DNA of 64,000 nt from Rhodoligotrophos sp. CJ14 (lineage in GTDB: Bacteria > Pseudomonadota > Alphaproteobacteria > Rhizobiales > Im1): assembly GCF_038811545.1 (NCBI RefSeq), contig NZ_CP133319.1:1116001-1180000 (forward strand), read 5' to 3'. The translations under genes were made by a program, and so were the position numbers. Positions 56,342-64,000 of the stretch are shown one piece after another. How positions within the stretch are numbered: the first letter of the stretch is position 1; each line of letters starts with the position of its first letter. The notes beneath the pieces were generated by a model that did no database searches, was not told the origin of the DNA, and worked only from the letters and a program-made list of their open reading frames with translations.

Positions 56342-59300
56342 TCAGCTCGGCGTTTTCGGCTGAGATTTCTGCCGCTTGAGCAGGCGCCGCAACGGCGGTG
56401 GCGGCCGATCCCGCGATACCGGGGGCGTAACCTCGGGATCGCTTGCAGGCGGCGGGTTCGCGGCGGCCTTGAGCGCGGGCGCAGGTGTCGTCCGGGCCGC
56501 CGCTGCGGCCTGCACGCCACCGGATGTCTCTTCATGCGGCGCAGTGGTCGTGCGGCGGCGAACCGGCGGTGGCGGCGGAGGTGGTGGAAGCTCAGCCGCT
56601 ATGGCCGGTTTCGCGGGGGTCTCACCATTCACGGCCTGCCGCTCGGCACGATTGCTCTCGGGCCTTGCTCTCGCAGATTGGCTCACGGCATCCAGAACAA
56701 CCGCCACCGGCGCCACGACCGCGGACATGGGTACGGGCGCGATTGGGCCAGACGGAACCGACGGCTCCCGCGCCCTATCCTCGACTTGCTCGGCTTCAGC
56801 CACATCATCTTGTCGAGCGGCCATCGATCCGGCGAATGCCTCCTCCTCGGGTTCGCTAGATGCAGCAGCGCTCTCAACACCGGCCCGATCATCCTCGGAG
56901 ACTGTCTCCTCCGCATCAGACGGCGCCTCGGCGGCCATCTCAGGCGTGCCCAGCGGTTCCGACTGGGCTTCTTCCTTCAGCCCCGCATCATCGCTAGGCT
57001 CGGTCTCGGCAGGATGGTGCCGCTTGCCAGACTCATCTGAGGATGCATCTTGCCCTTGATCCTGCGGGGCACTGGCGATATCGGCCGGTTCAGCAGCCTC
57101 TTCCCTCGCCCGTTCCTCACCATCCCCTAGGTCGGAGCCGTCATCATCCGCGCCTGACGCGCTCTCCCCGGAGGGACCGCTCAGGGCTTGGACTTTTTCC
57201 TCGACGACAGCGCTTATTACGCTGGCTGATTTCTCCCCATCGAGCCCGGTGGGCGTCATATCATCAGCGGTCTCGTCTGACTGCGCGACGATGATAATGA
57301 CCGACGCCCCTTCGTGTCGGGCGCTCTCGCTGGACATTTCGCCCGCCATATCCTCGGATGCGGGCGATACGGCCGGCTCGGTTTCAGGCAGTGACCGAAC
57401 GATGGGCGCCCGGTCGGTCCGGGACGCAGTGCCATCCAGACCAGTGCCATCCAGACCGGCGATCGTGCGATCGTTCCACGGCTCGTCATTCCCGATCTCA
57501 GCATTCTCGACGCCAGCATCCATAGCACCAGCGTTAATTCCCGCTTCTTGTCTCGCGAGATCGACCTTGAAGCCGTCATGGGCAGTCCGCCTCGGCGCGA
57601 CTTGTGCCTCGAAACCCCGCCCGGTGACCGGCTGAGCAAGGCTCGCTGCAAGCGCAGCGCGGTCCCGGTATGCAGCTCTCTCACGCGTGACGCGCGGCTG
57701 CAGGCTGTCGGGCTGCGGCTCTGCGCTTTGGCCTAGCTCTGGCTGCACCGGGGCCTCTGGAGCAGCGCGAGCATCCATCCGCTCGTCGCTGGCTTGCTCT
57801 ACAGCCATTGGCGCATCGGCGCTGGCGGCCTTGGTATCAGAACCCTCGGTGCTGGCGCTCTCGACTTTGGCCTTCTCGGTCCTGGCGCGCGCGGCGTCAT
57901 CATCCTCCGCATCAGCGCCCTGGCCCTGCGGGCCATCGGCATTCGCAATCCCGCTCGCGGCGATCGCTGATACCCGATCAGCCTCGGATTGAGCTGCATC
58001 AGCAGCGGTGGATGCATCCTCCGGTCCGCCTACGGGCAGGATACTCGCCAGCTCGTCCAATGGCTTCTCGACCGGAACGGGCACCTCTTCCGCCGGCGTC
58101 CATAGCCCGACGGTAAAGCCTGCTCGTTTGGCATCTCGCCCACCGCTTTCCTCAACGGTCGGGGTTGCTGACGAAGGCGTTGGTGCGAGATCGGCCCGAT
58201 TGTCCTGCCCGCTCGGACGAGGCGGCATGCGCTCGCTGCGGGACACGGCCATCTGCCCCGCTCTCGGGCTGCCGCCCATGCCGGCCTGGCCAAGCCCGCC
58301 GCTCACCCCGCCTTGTCCCGGTCGAACCGGCGAGGCGATCGATCTTGAAGAAGCGGCAGCGCCGCCCGCGATCGTGGACGTCCTGGTTGGCATGCCCGCG
58401 GATGCCGGCGGTCGTGAGGGGACGAATGGACGTCGACCCTCGCTTGCGCCTGCTGCTGCAGCAGGCGACATCGCCGCCGGCCTCGCCATGGGCGTGGTGC
58501 CGGATCGTGTCGCGACAACCGTGAGCGGCCGCTTCTGCACTGTCGAAGGAGCAGGATTTTGGGCTGCTGGTGCAACGGACCCAACCGCCGGTCTGACCGG
58601 TGACTGCGGACCCATGGCGGCATGCTGCGGCACGGACACCTCTGGTCGCAGCGGCGTCACGGGTGCAGCTTCAGCGGCGATTCTGTCCGGCCGGACCTCC
58701 GGTTCAGCGCCAGGCCTATCCGCCAGAGCCCGCTCCTCTGCCATCTCGCTGGATGATGCTTCGGTGAGCTCATGCTGCCGTGGCTCGGCATCCGCCGGGG
58801 CGGCCGGAGGCGTCGCCGCGGCAACAGGGGGACGCGGCATGGTTGCCACGCGCGCTGGCGGTGCCGGCGGCTTTGCCTGCGGCTCAGGCACCCGCGCACG
58901 CACCGGCTCGGGCATCTCGAGGCCTTTCCGGAAGGTGGCAGCCTGCTCCGGCGCGTGATCGCCTTCCCCGGCCTCTTCGCCCCGTCCAATCAACCTTTGC
59001 CAGAAGGATGCAGAACGGATGCTGCGCGACCCGCGCCCGGCGATCGAATGACTGCCGCCGAATGCCTCCATGACCTGCCGGGCTCCCATGGGCGCCCCGA
59101 ACAGGAAGCCTTGGCCGAAATCACAGCCCAGTTCACGCAGGCGGTCTGCTTGATCGACGCTCTCGATCCCTTCGACCACCGTGTCCATGCCCAGGTCATG
59201 GGCGAGGAGCACGATCGATTCGAGAATGATCTGGGCGGCCTCGTCATCCGCCTCCCCTTCCAGGAAGCAGCGATCGATCTTGATCGTATCGAACGGCAGC

Positions 59301-61924
59301 CGCTTGAGATGGGAGAGAGCGGAATAGCCCGTGCCGAAATCATCGCAGCAAATGCCGACCCCGACCTGCTGCAGCCTCTCGAGAATCTTGACCGACAGCT
59401 CGGGGTTTTCCATCAGGATGGTTTCGGTCAGCTCCAGCTTGAGCGTGCCCGGTACGAGATCCTCGCGCGACAATACGGTTTTGACCTCGTCGATCAGGTC
59501 GCGATTGATCAGCTCCCGCGAGGACACGTTGACGGTCATGAACAGCGGCTCGTTGGATCGATAGGCCCGCTGCCAGATGCCAAGCTGTCGAGCGGCTTGT
59601 GACAGGACGAACCGGCCAAGCTCGTTCATCAGGCCGAGATCTTCCGCAACCTGCATGAAGGCGTCCGGCTCGAGCAGCCCGTATCTTTCGTGCCGCCAGC
59701 GCACCAGCGCTTCGAACCCGGCCAGTGTCTTGTCATGCAAGCGGAACACCGGCTGGTAAGCCACCTCGATCTGATTGCGCTCGAGCGCCTGACGCAGATC
59801 CTCTTCGAGGCTGAGCCGCGCCGGCTGATTGTTCCGCATGGCCGGCGTGAACACCACGAGCGAATCCTTACCCTGGCGCTTCGCCTCATAGAGGGCGATC
59901 TCCGCATCCTTGACCAGTTGTTCCGGCCGGGCCTTGTCCCGCTGGTATTGCGCAACCCCGACACAGGCTGTCAGGAAGATCTCCTGTGGCCGCAGCGGCA
60001 CGGGCCGGGCAATCAGCTTCCTGAGATTTTCGAGCAAAGGCTCGATCCGCTGATTGGCCCCGACCGAGGTGAGAATGATCCCGAAACGGTCCCCATGCAG
60101 CCTTGCCAGCGTATCGTTCGGTCCCGTTACCGACGCGAGGCGCCGTGCGATGGTGAGGAGCAGGCTGTCACCGACCGCAAAGCCAAGACTGTCATTGACA
60201 CTCTTGAACCGATCGAGATCGATGATCAGCACATGGAGCTCGCCATTGCTGGACGCCTCCGTGCGGCGGATGGCTCGTTCGAGCCGGTCCATGAACAACG
60301 CGTAATTGGGCAGCCCCGTGATCCTGTCGCGGACGGCATCGGTCAGAAGCTGCTCCTCGGCGCGCTTGGTCGCCGTGATATCGGAAAGCGTTCCGATGCA
60401 GCGCGCGGCGCGACCAAGATCACCGGGCAGCGATCTCGCGCGCAGCTGATACCACCGATAGGTTCCATCTCCCCGCCGCAACCGGAAGTCCTGCGCGAAG
60501 GTGCCGCGGCCACGCTGCACCGCCCCTTCGACGGAACTCACATAGGCGTCGCGATCATAGGGATGGATGAGCTCGAGCCAGCCTTTGAGGCCGCCGCGGC
60601 TAATCCGTCCTTTGGCATGGCCGAGCACCCGCTCGAGTTCGGGCCCGACGAACAGCGTGCCGGTGGCCTCGTTCCAATCCCACACGATCTGCTCGGCCCC
60701 GGCAAGCGCAAGGCCACGCCGACCGCTATCCTCGAAGAAACGGCTATTGATGACCCCCTGATTGAACGCAAACTGGGTCAGGGTGAAGGCCATCGTGAGC
60801 AAAACGAGCACCAGGCCCCAAGCGAGGATGGGCGAGACCATCTCGACTCCCATCCAGCCAAGGGCGGCCGCTGTCGAGCACAGCGTCCACAAAAGCAGGA
60901 AGCACCACGCAACCAGCGAAGCCTGGGCGCGGATCACACCTTGTCGCCAGAAAAAGACGATGAGCCCGAATCCGCCGATCGCCGTCAGGAGCAGAAGGAG
61001 CCGCGCAAGGCCCATGCCGACCGCGGGCGCAAACCAGGCCGCAACGGCCAGAACCAAGCTTCCCAGAAAAACCCCGAGCACGGGATAACCGAGGTTCGGC
61101 ATCCGTCGTCGAAGGTCAAGGAAGGTGAGCAGACATGCGATCGCGCCGGCGGCCATCAGCGCTTCGACCACTGCCCGGAAGCGAAGCTCGGGACCCGCGA
61201 CATCCGACACCACCGGCGACAGCACCGGCCAATAGCCGAATTCGAGTGCGATGAACGCAACCGACGCAAAAGCAAACAATGCGCCCGCGGGGAACACCGG
61301 CTGCAGCCTGATGATGAACAGGCACAGCATGAACACGGCGGTGAGGGTTGCGATCCCGAGGACCACGCCGCGGAAGAACGACAGCTGCTGCTGCTGCTTG
61401 TCATAGGCGGCCCGCTGCCACAGGGTCAGATGATCGATATCTCCTCCCGTGAGCTCCGCCACATAGGTCACTGTCTCTCCCGGGTTCAGCCGAAGCGTGA
61501 ACGTATCGGAATGCGATTGCGCCAGCCTTTGCGGCTGCAGCCCTGGCGCCCCCTGCATGTTCAGGACCTGCATCCCGCCGAACCTGGGCCAGAACAGGCC
61601 TGAGCCGATATAGCCTGGCCAGCGCGCGACCAGCACGAAATCCCGTGGCAGCGGCTCCTCGTTATAGAGCGTGAAAGCCGCAAACCGGTGAGTGGTCCCA
61701 GGCCCTTTTGCGGTGACCGTCATCGCCGTTTCCCGCCCGCCATCTCCAGCCGGCACGGGCACGACGATTTCCTTGTTCGAGGTCTCCAGATACTCGATCA
61801 CGCCCGTCAGATCGACGCTCGGCGCGTTGAAATTCGTGGCCACGACGTCCCGCGCGCCGGCCTCCGTTGGATAGATGAACATCCAGCCAAGCACGAGCAG
61901 AAGAATTGGTGCACGCAGCCACAT
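56342..61924 (-). CDS. Giant membrane PAS-GGDEF-EAL protein with ~900-residue disordered tail
   Basis: 1860 residues. Signal peptide (1-24), a periplasmic sensor region (25-180), seven transmembrane helices (about 183-390), PAS (405-525), GGDEF-like (530-690) and EAL (705-955). The GGDEF site is HGDRF (610-614), so cyclase activity is probably lost; no RxxD I-site precedes it. EAL is complete: EAL 738-740, Asn 799, Glu 834, DDFGTGYS 861-868, Lys 882, EGIE 918-921, Gln 938. It should hydrolyse c-di-GMP, with GGDEF perhaps regulatory. From about 960 to the end the sequence is Ala/Pro/Glu/Ser/Asp-rich with a Pro-8 run near the C-terminus (LPPPPPPPPVRRR), predicted disordered. Stands between yqgE and a GNAT gene. 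Confidence 0.85.
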   Translation of the reverse strand: MWLRAPILLLVLGWMFIYPTEAGARDVVATNFNAPSVDLTGVIEYLETSNKEIVVPVPAGDGGRETAMTVTAKGPGTTHRFAAFTLYNEEPLPRDFVLVARWPGYIGSGLFWPRFGGMQVLNMQGAPGLQPQRLAQSHSDTFTLRLNPGETVTYVAELTGGDIDHLTLWQRAAYDKQQQQLSFFRGVVLGIATLTAVFMLCLFIIRLQPVFPAGALFAFASVAFIALEFGYWPVLSPVVSDVAGPELRFRAVVEALMAAGAIACLLTFLDLRRRMPNLGYPVLGVFLGSLVLAVAAWFAPAVGMGLARLLLLLTAIGGFGLIVFFWRQGVIRAQASLVAWCFLLLWTLCSTAAALGWMGVEMVSPILAWGLVLVLLTMAFTLTQFAFNQGVINSRFFEDSGRRGLALAGAEQIVWDWNEATGTLFVGPELERVLGHAKGRISRGGLKGWLELIHPYDRDAYVSSVEGAVQRGRGTFAQDFRLRRGDGTYRWYQLRARSLPGDLGRAARCIGTLSDITATKRAEEQLLTDAVRDRITGLPNYALFMDRLERAIRRTEASSNGELHVLIIDLDRFKSVNDSLGFAVGDSLLLTIARRLASVTGPNDTLARLHGDRFGIILTSVGANQRIEPLLENLRKLIARPVPLRPQEIFLTACVGVAQYQRDKARPEQLVKDAEIALYEAKRQGKDSLVVFTPAMRNNQPARLSLEEDLRQALERNQIEVAYQPVFRLHDKTLAGFEALVRWRHERYGLLEPDAFMQVAEDLGLMNELGRFVLSQAARQLGIWQRAYRSNEPLFMTVNVSSRELINRDLIDEVKTVLSREDLVPGTLKLELTETILMENPELSVKILERLQQVGVGICCDDFGTGYSALSHLKRLPFDTIKIDRCFLEGEADDEAAQIILESIVLLAHDLGMDTVVEGIESVDQADRLRELGCDFGQGFLFGAPMGARQVMEAFGGSHSIAGRGSRSIRSASFWQRLIGRGEEAGEGDHAPEQAATFRKGLEMPEPVRARVPEPQAKPPAPPARVATMPRPPVAAATPPAAPADAEPRQHELTEASSSEMAEERALADRPGAEPEVRPDRIAAEAAPVTPLRPEVSVPQHAAMGPQSPVRPAVGSVAPAAQNPAPSTVQKRPLTVVATRSGTTPMARPAAMSPAAAAGASEGRRPFVPSRPPASAGMPTRTSTIAGGAAASSRSIASPVRPGQGGVSGGLGQAGMGGSPRAGQMAVSRSERMPPRPSGQDNRADLAPTPSSATPTVEESGGRDAKRAGFTVGLWTPAEEVPVPVEKPLDELASILPVGGPEDASTAADAAQSEADRVSAIAASGIANADGPQGQGADAEDDDAARARTEKAKVESASTEGSDTKAASADAPMAVEQASDERMDARAAPEAPVQPELGQSAEPQPDSLQPRVTRERAAYRDRAALAASLAQPVTGRGFEAQVAPRRTAHDGFKVDLARQEAGINAGAMDAGVENAEIGNDEPWNDRTIAGLDGTGLDGTASRTDRAPIVRSLPETEPAVSPASEDMAGEMSSESARHEGASVIIIVAQSDETADDMTPTGLDGEKSASVISAVVEEKVQALSGPSGESASGADDDGSDLGDGEERAREEAAEPADIASAPQDQGQDASSDESGKRHHPAETEPSDDAGLKEEAQSEPLGTPEMAAEAPSDAEETVSEDDRAGVESAAASSEPEEEAFAGSMAARQDDVAEAEQVEDRAREPSVPSGPIAPVPMSAVVAPVAVVLDAVSQSARARPESNRAERQAVNGETPAKPAIAAELPPPPPPPPVRRRTTTAPHEETSGGVQAAAAARTTPAPALKAAANPPPASDPEVTPPVSRDRPPPPLRRLLKRQKSQPKTPS

Positions 61925-62166
61925 TAAGCCGCTCGGTCTCCTACATTGGAGCGCGCCGCAGCGGACCAGTGTGATCTCCGCGCGCGCCGGCGCTCAAGCA
62001 TTAAGCATAAGCTCTTGGAGCGTCTTGGTACTCTCGCATCGCCCCAGGCACAACCCTAATTACCTATCAGTGCACTGAGGCAGTTCATAGCACGCCGGAC
62101 GAGAAGACCTCCACGACCCCACGAGGGCTGATTTCTCCACTGCGGCGGCCCGGAAGTCTGCCTTCG

Positions 62167-62754
62167 TCAGGGGCGAGAATCACTGCTGAGTATTGCAAAA
62201 CAGAGGTGGTCTCGCCACACACCGTTGATCTGCAGGTATCCTCTTGCGTATCCCTCTTCAGTAAACCCACAGCTTCTCAACAGCCGGATCGATGCCTCGT
62301 TTGTCGGCAGGCACGCAGCCTCGAGCCGGTGCAGCCTGAGCGTTTCGAACACGAAGGGAATGATCGCACGCACTGCTGCCGACATATAGCCACGCCGCGC
62401 ATGGGGCTGCCCGATCCAGTAGCCGAGCGAGCAGCTCTGCGAGACTCCCCGCCGGATATTACTTAAGGTAAGCCCGCCGACCAGCGCCTCATCCGGCAAC
62501 CGGTAGACGAAAAACGGATAGGACTGATCCTCGCGGACATCCCGCCAATATCGCCGCAGTCGGCGACGAAACGCACTCCGGGTCAGATCATCAGCCGGCC
62601 AGGTCGGCTCCCAGGGCACGAGAAACGACCGGCTCAACTCACGCAACGCCGCCCATTCTTCATAGTCCGACATCTGCGGAACATGCAGCATGACACCGTC
62701 CCCCCTTACCATGGGACCAGGATCACTGAGCGTCACGCTGCGAAGGAAAGACAT
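62167..62754 (-). CDS. GNAT acetyltransferase (RimJ/RimL type)
   Basis: 195 residues. Acetyl-CoA-dependent N-acetyltransferase with the RimJ/L pattern: VGGLTLSNIRRGVSQSCSLG, GYWIGQPHARRGYMSAAVRA (acetyl-CoA loop) and LPTNEASIRLLRSCGFTEEG. Its substrate could be a ribosomal-protein N-terminus or a small molecule. The ATG at 62754 is preferred; longer starts overlap the upstream M16 peptidase gene. Cotranscribed with that gene (28-bp gap). Confidence 0.82.
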   Translation of the reverse strand: MSFLRSVTLSDPGPMVRGDGVMLHVPQMSDYEEWAALRELSRSFLVPWEPTWPADDLTRSAFRRRLRRYWRDVREDQSYPFFVYRLPDEALVGGLTLSNIRRGVSQSCSLGYWIGQPHARRGYMSAAVRAIIPFVFETLRLHRLEAACLPTNEASIRLLRSCGFTEEGYARGYLQINGVWRDHLCFAILSSDSRP

Positions 62755-62782
62755 GCTAACTTTGAGTCGGCACCTGTGGCGA

Positions 62783-64000
62783 CTAGGCAAATCTTGCAGC
62801 GATTTTGTCATACGGCGCAAGGTTTTCTAATGCACCGACTGCGCCGACCGCTGGCTTCGTGTTCCGGAAGAGCCGATTTGCAAGCGCACGGACCGCGTCA
62901 CGATCCACGGCCTCAACTTTTCCAATCAACTCCTCAACCTCGGGTATGCGGCCGAAGATCATCTGCTGGCGCGCGATCTGGTCGGCCCGCGCTGACGAGC
63001 TCTCCAGCGCTGAAACCAGCGATGCTTTGAGCTGCGTGCGTGACCGGGCAACCTCATCTTCCGTGATCACATCGGCAATCCCCGCGAGCTCGTCCGCCAC
63101 CACATCGAGCAGCGTGGCGACCCGCCGTGTACCGGTCGCGGCATAGACCCCGAACAGCCCGATCTCTTCGAAGGCCGAAACGAAGGAGAAGATGGAATAA
63201 CAAAGTCCGCGCGCCTCCCGCACCTCCTGGAACAGGCGCGATGACATGCCGCCCCCGAGCAGATTGGACAGGACCTGGAGGGCATAAATCTCGGGATCAC
63301 GGTAGCCTACGGTCGGAAATGCAAGCGCCACATGAACTTGCCCGAGCGGCTTGGCTGCCGTCCGCATACCGCCGGTAAACGCCGCGGGCTGCCAGTCCGG
63401 CGCGCTCGACCGACGAAGCGACGCCAAGCTCCCCCTGACCTGCTCGACCAGCGCATCGTGATCAACCGCGCCAGCCGCCCCAACCACCGTCCTGTCGGAG
63501 GCATAATGCATGTCGCGGAAGGCGGAAATGTCATCTGGCCGGAACTGCGCCACGCGCTCCGCCGTGCCCAAGATCGGCCGTCCGAGCGGTTGCCTTGCGA
63601 AAGCCGCATCATGCATCAGCTCGAACACGAGATCATCCGGTGTGTCCTCCGCCGCGGCGATCTCCTCCAGGATGACCTCGCGCTCCCGATCAAGCTCCGC
63701 CTCCGCGAATACGGGCTCGATCAGGATATCGGAGAGAATGTCGAGGGCGAGCGGCACATCCTCCTTCAGAACGCGCACGTAATAGGCCGTATTCTCCATG
63801 CCCGTCGCCGCATTCATCTCCCCGCCCGCAGCTTCGATCTCCTCGGCGATCTGCCGGGCCGTTCTCCGCTTCGTTCCCTTGAAGGCCATATGCTCGAGGA
63901 GATGCGCGATTCCGTTTTCCTCTTCCCGCTCGTTCCGCGCCCCTGCTCTCACCCAGATACCGAGCGAGACCGTTTTCAGATGCGGCATGTCATGGCTCAC
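62783..64000 (-). CDS. M16-family zinc peptidase, 5'-truncated by window edge
   Basis: 405 residues visible; roughly the first 20 are outside the window. The inverted zinc motif HLLEHMAFKGT (HxxEH) and downstream EREVILEEIAAAED (third ligand Glu) show an active peptidase. The C-terminal half carries the second M16 domain with VLSNLLGGGMSSRLFQEVRE, typical of mitochondrial-processing-peptidase-like bacterial enzymes. Probably degrades periplasmic or cytoplasmic peptides. It lies upstream of the GNAT gene on the minus strand. Confidence 0.92.
   Translation of the reverse strand: MSHDMPHLKTVSLGIWVRAGARNEREEENGIAHLLEHMAFKGTKRRTARQIAEEIEAAGGEMNAATGMENTAYYVRVLKEDVPLALDILSDILIEPVFAEAELDREREVILEEIAAAEDTPDDLVFELMHDAAFARQPLGRPILGTAERVAQFRPDDISAFRDMHYASDRTVVGAAGAVDHDALVEQVRGSLASLRRSSAPDWQPAAFTGGMRTAAKPLGQVHVALAFPTVGYRDPEIYALQVLSNLLGGGMSSRLFQEVREARGLCYSIFSFVSAFEEIGLFGVYAATGTRRVATLLDVVADELAGIADVITEDEVARSRTQLKASLVSALESSSARADQIARQQMIFGRIPEVEELIGKVEAVDRDAVRALANRLFRNTKPAVGAVGALENLAPYDKIAARFA

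Noticed and set aside
59690-61603. Long plus-strand open frame (637 codons) opposite the EAL protein gene
   Set aside because: It is antisense to the conserved sensor, PAS, GGDEF and EAL domains. High GC content opens such frames; the translation is basic and repetitive with no family resemblance.

Overview
This 64 kb window is a stretch of alphaproteobacterial chromosome, most likely from the order Hyphomicrobiales (Rhizobiales). The clues are high GC content, a CcrM-type GANTC methylase, split F0 subunits b and b', the glyQ-glyS / S49 peptidase / TrmN6-like / DUF2007 / polyprenyl synthase block, the smc-dsbA-dciA-mutY block, the UDG-moaB pair, an alphaproteobacterial LexA box (GTTC-N7-GTTC), and a roughly 100-bp intergenic repeat of the kind common in this order. 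No rRNA, tRNA, CRISPR array, insertion sequence or prophage was found. The window opens inside a dihydroorotase gene and closes inside an M16 peptidase gene, so both end genes are partial.

Layout. 0-9.5 kb: dihydroorotase (partial), a secreted unknown, an AcuI-type reductase, a LysE exporter, a small unknown, an FAD-linked dehydrogenase with tsaC, and a DmdC-type acyl-CoA dehydrogenase overlapping a histone-deacetylase-family hydrolase. 9.5-16.4 kb: xseB, tlyA, dps, then aroC, a SleB-type cell-wall hydrolase and ppdK on the minus strand. 16.5-18 kb: a plus-strand orphan gene with an internal repeat. 18-30 kb: glyS, glyQ, a one-TM protein, S49 peptidase, a TrmN6-like methylase and DUF2007, divergent from polyprenyl diphosphate synthase; then ispE, a TPR protein and ETF-ubiquinone oxidoreductase. 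29.5-35.6 kb: uracil-DNA glycosylase, moaB, an MBL hydrolase, a radical SAM protein behind a LexA box, rnhB and ccrM. 35.6-40.4 kb: a tandem glycine riboswitch controlling gcvT-gcvH-gcvPA-gcvPB. 40.5-41.3 kb: a second orphan gene, broken by a +1 frameshift. 41.5-44.1 kb: the F0 ATP synthase operon. 44.5-52 kb: smc, dsbA, dciA divergent from mutY; ispH and rnhA. 52-56 kb: LysE, FUSC, peroxiredoxin, a DsbD-N-like protein and yqgE. 56.3-64 kb: a giant membrane PAS-GGDEF-EAL protein, a GNAT acetyltransferase and an M16 peptidase.

Most of the content is housekeeping. It covers the MEP isoprenoid pathway (ispE, ispH, with a polyprenyl synthase), glycine catabolism under glycine control, glycine charging (glyQS), F0 of the ATP synthase, chromosome organisation and DNA maintenance (smc, dciA, ccrM, mutY, UDG, rnhA, rnhB, xseB, dps) and acyl-CoA oxidation coupled to ETF-QO.

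The items most worth a second look are: the c-di-GMP phosphodiesterase-like protein with an approximately 900-residue low-complexity tail; the two orphan plus-strand genes with internal repeats, one of them frameshifted at a C run within a duplicated module and preceded by a perfect 10-bp inverted repeat; the LexA box on the radical SAM gene; a UDG that has lost Fe-S cysteines; and the competing pairing in the glycine riboswitch.
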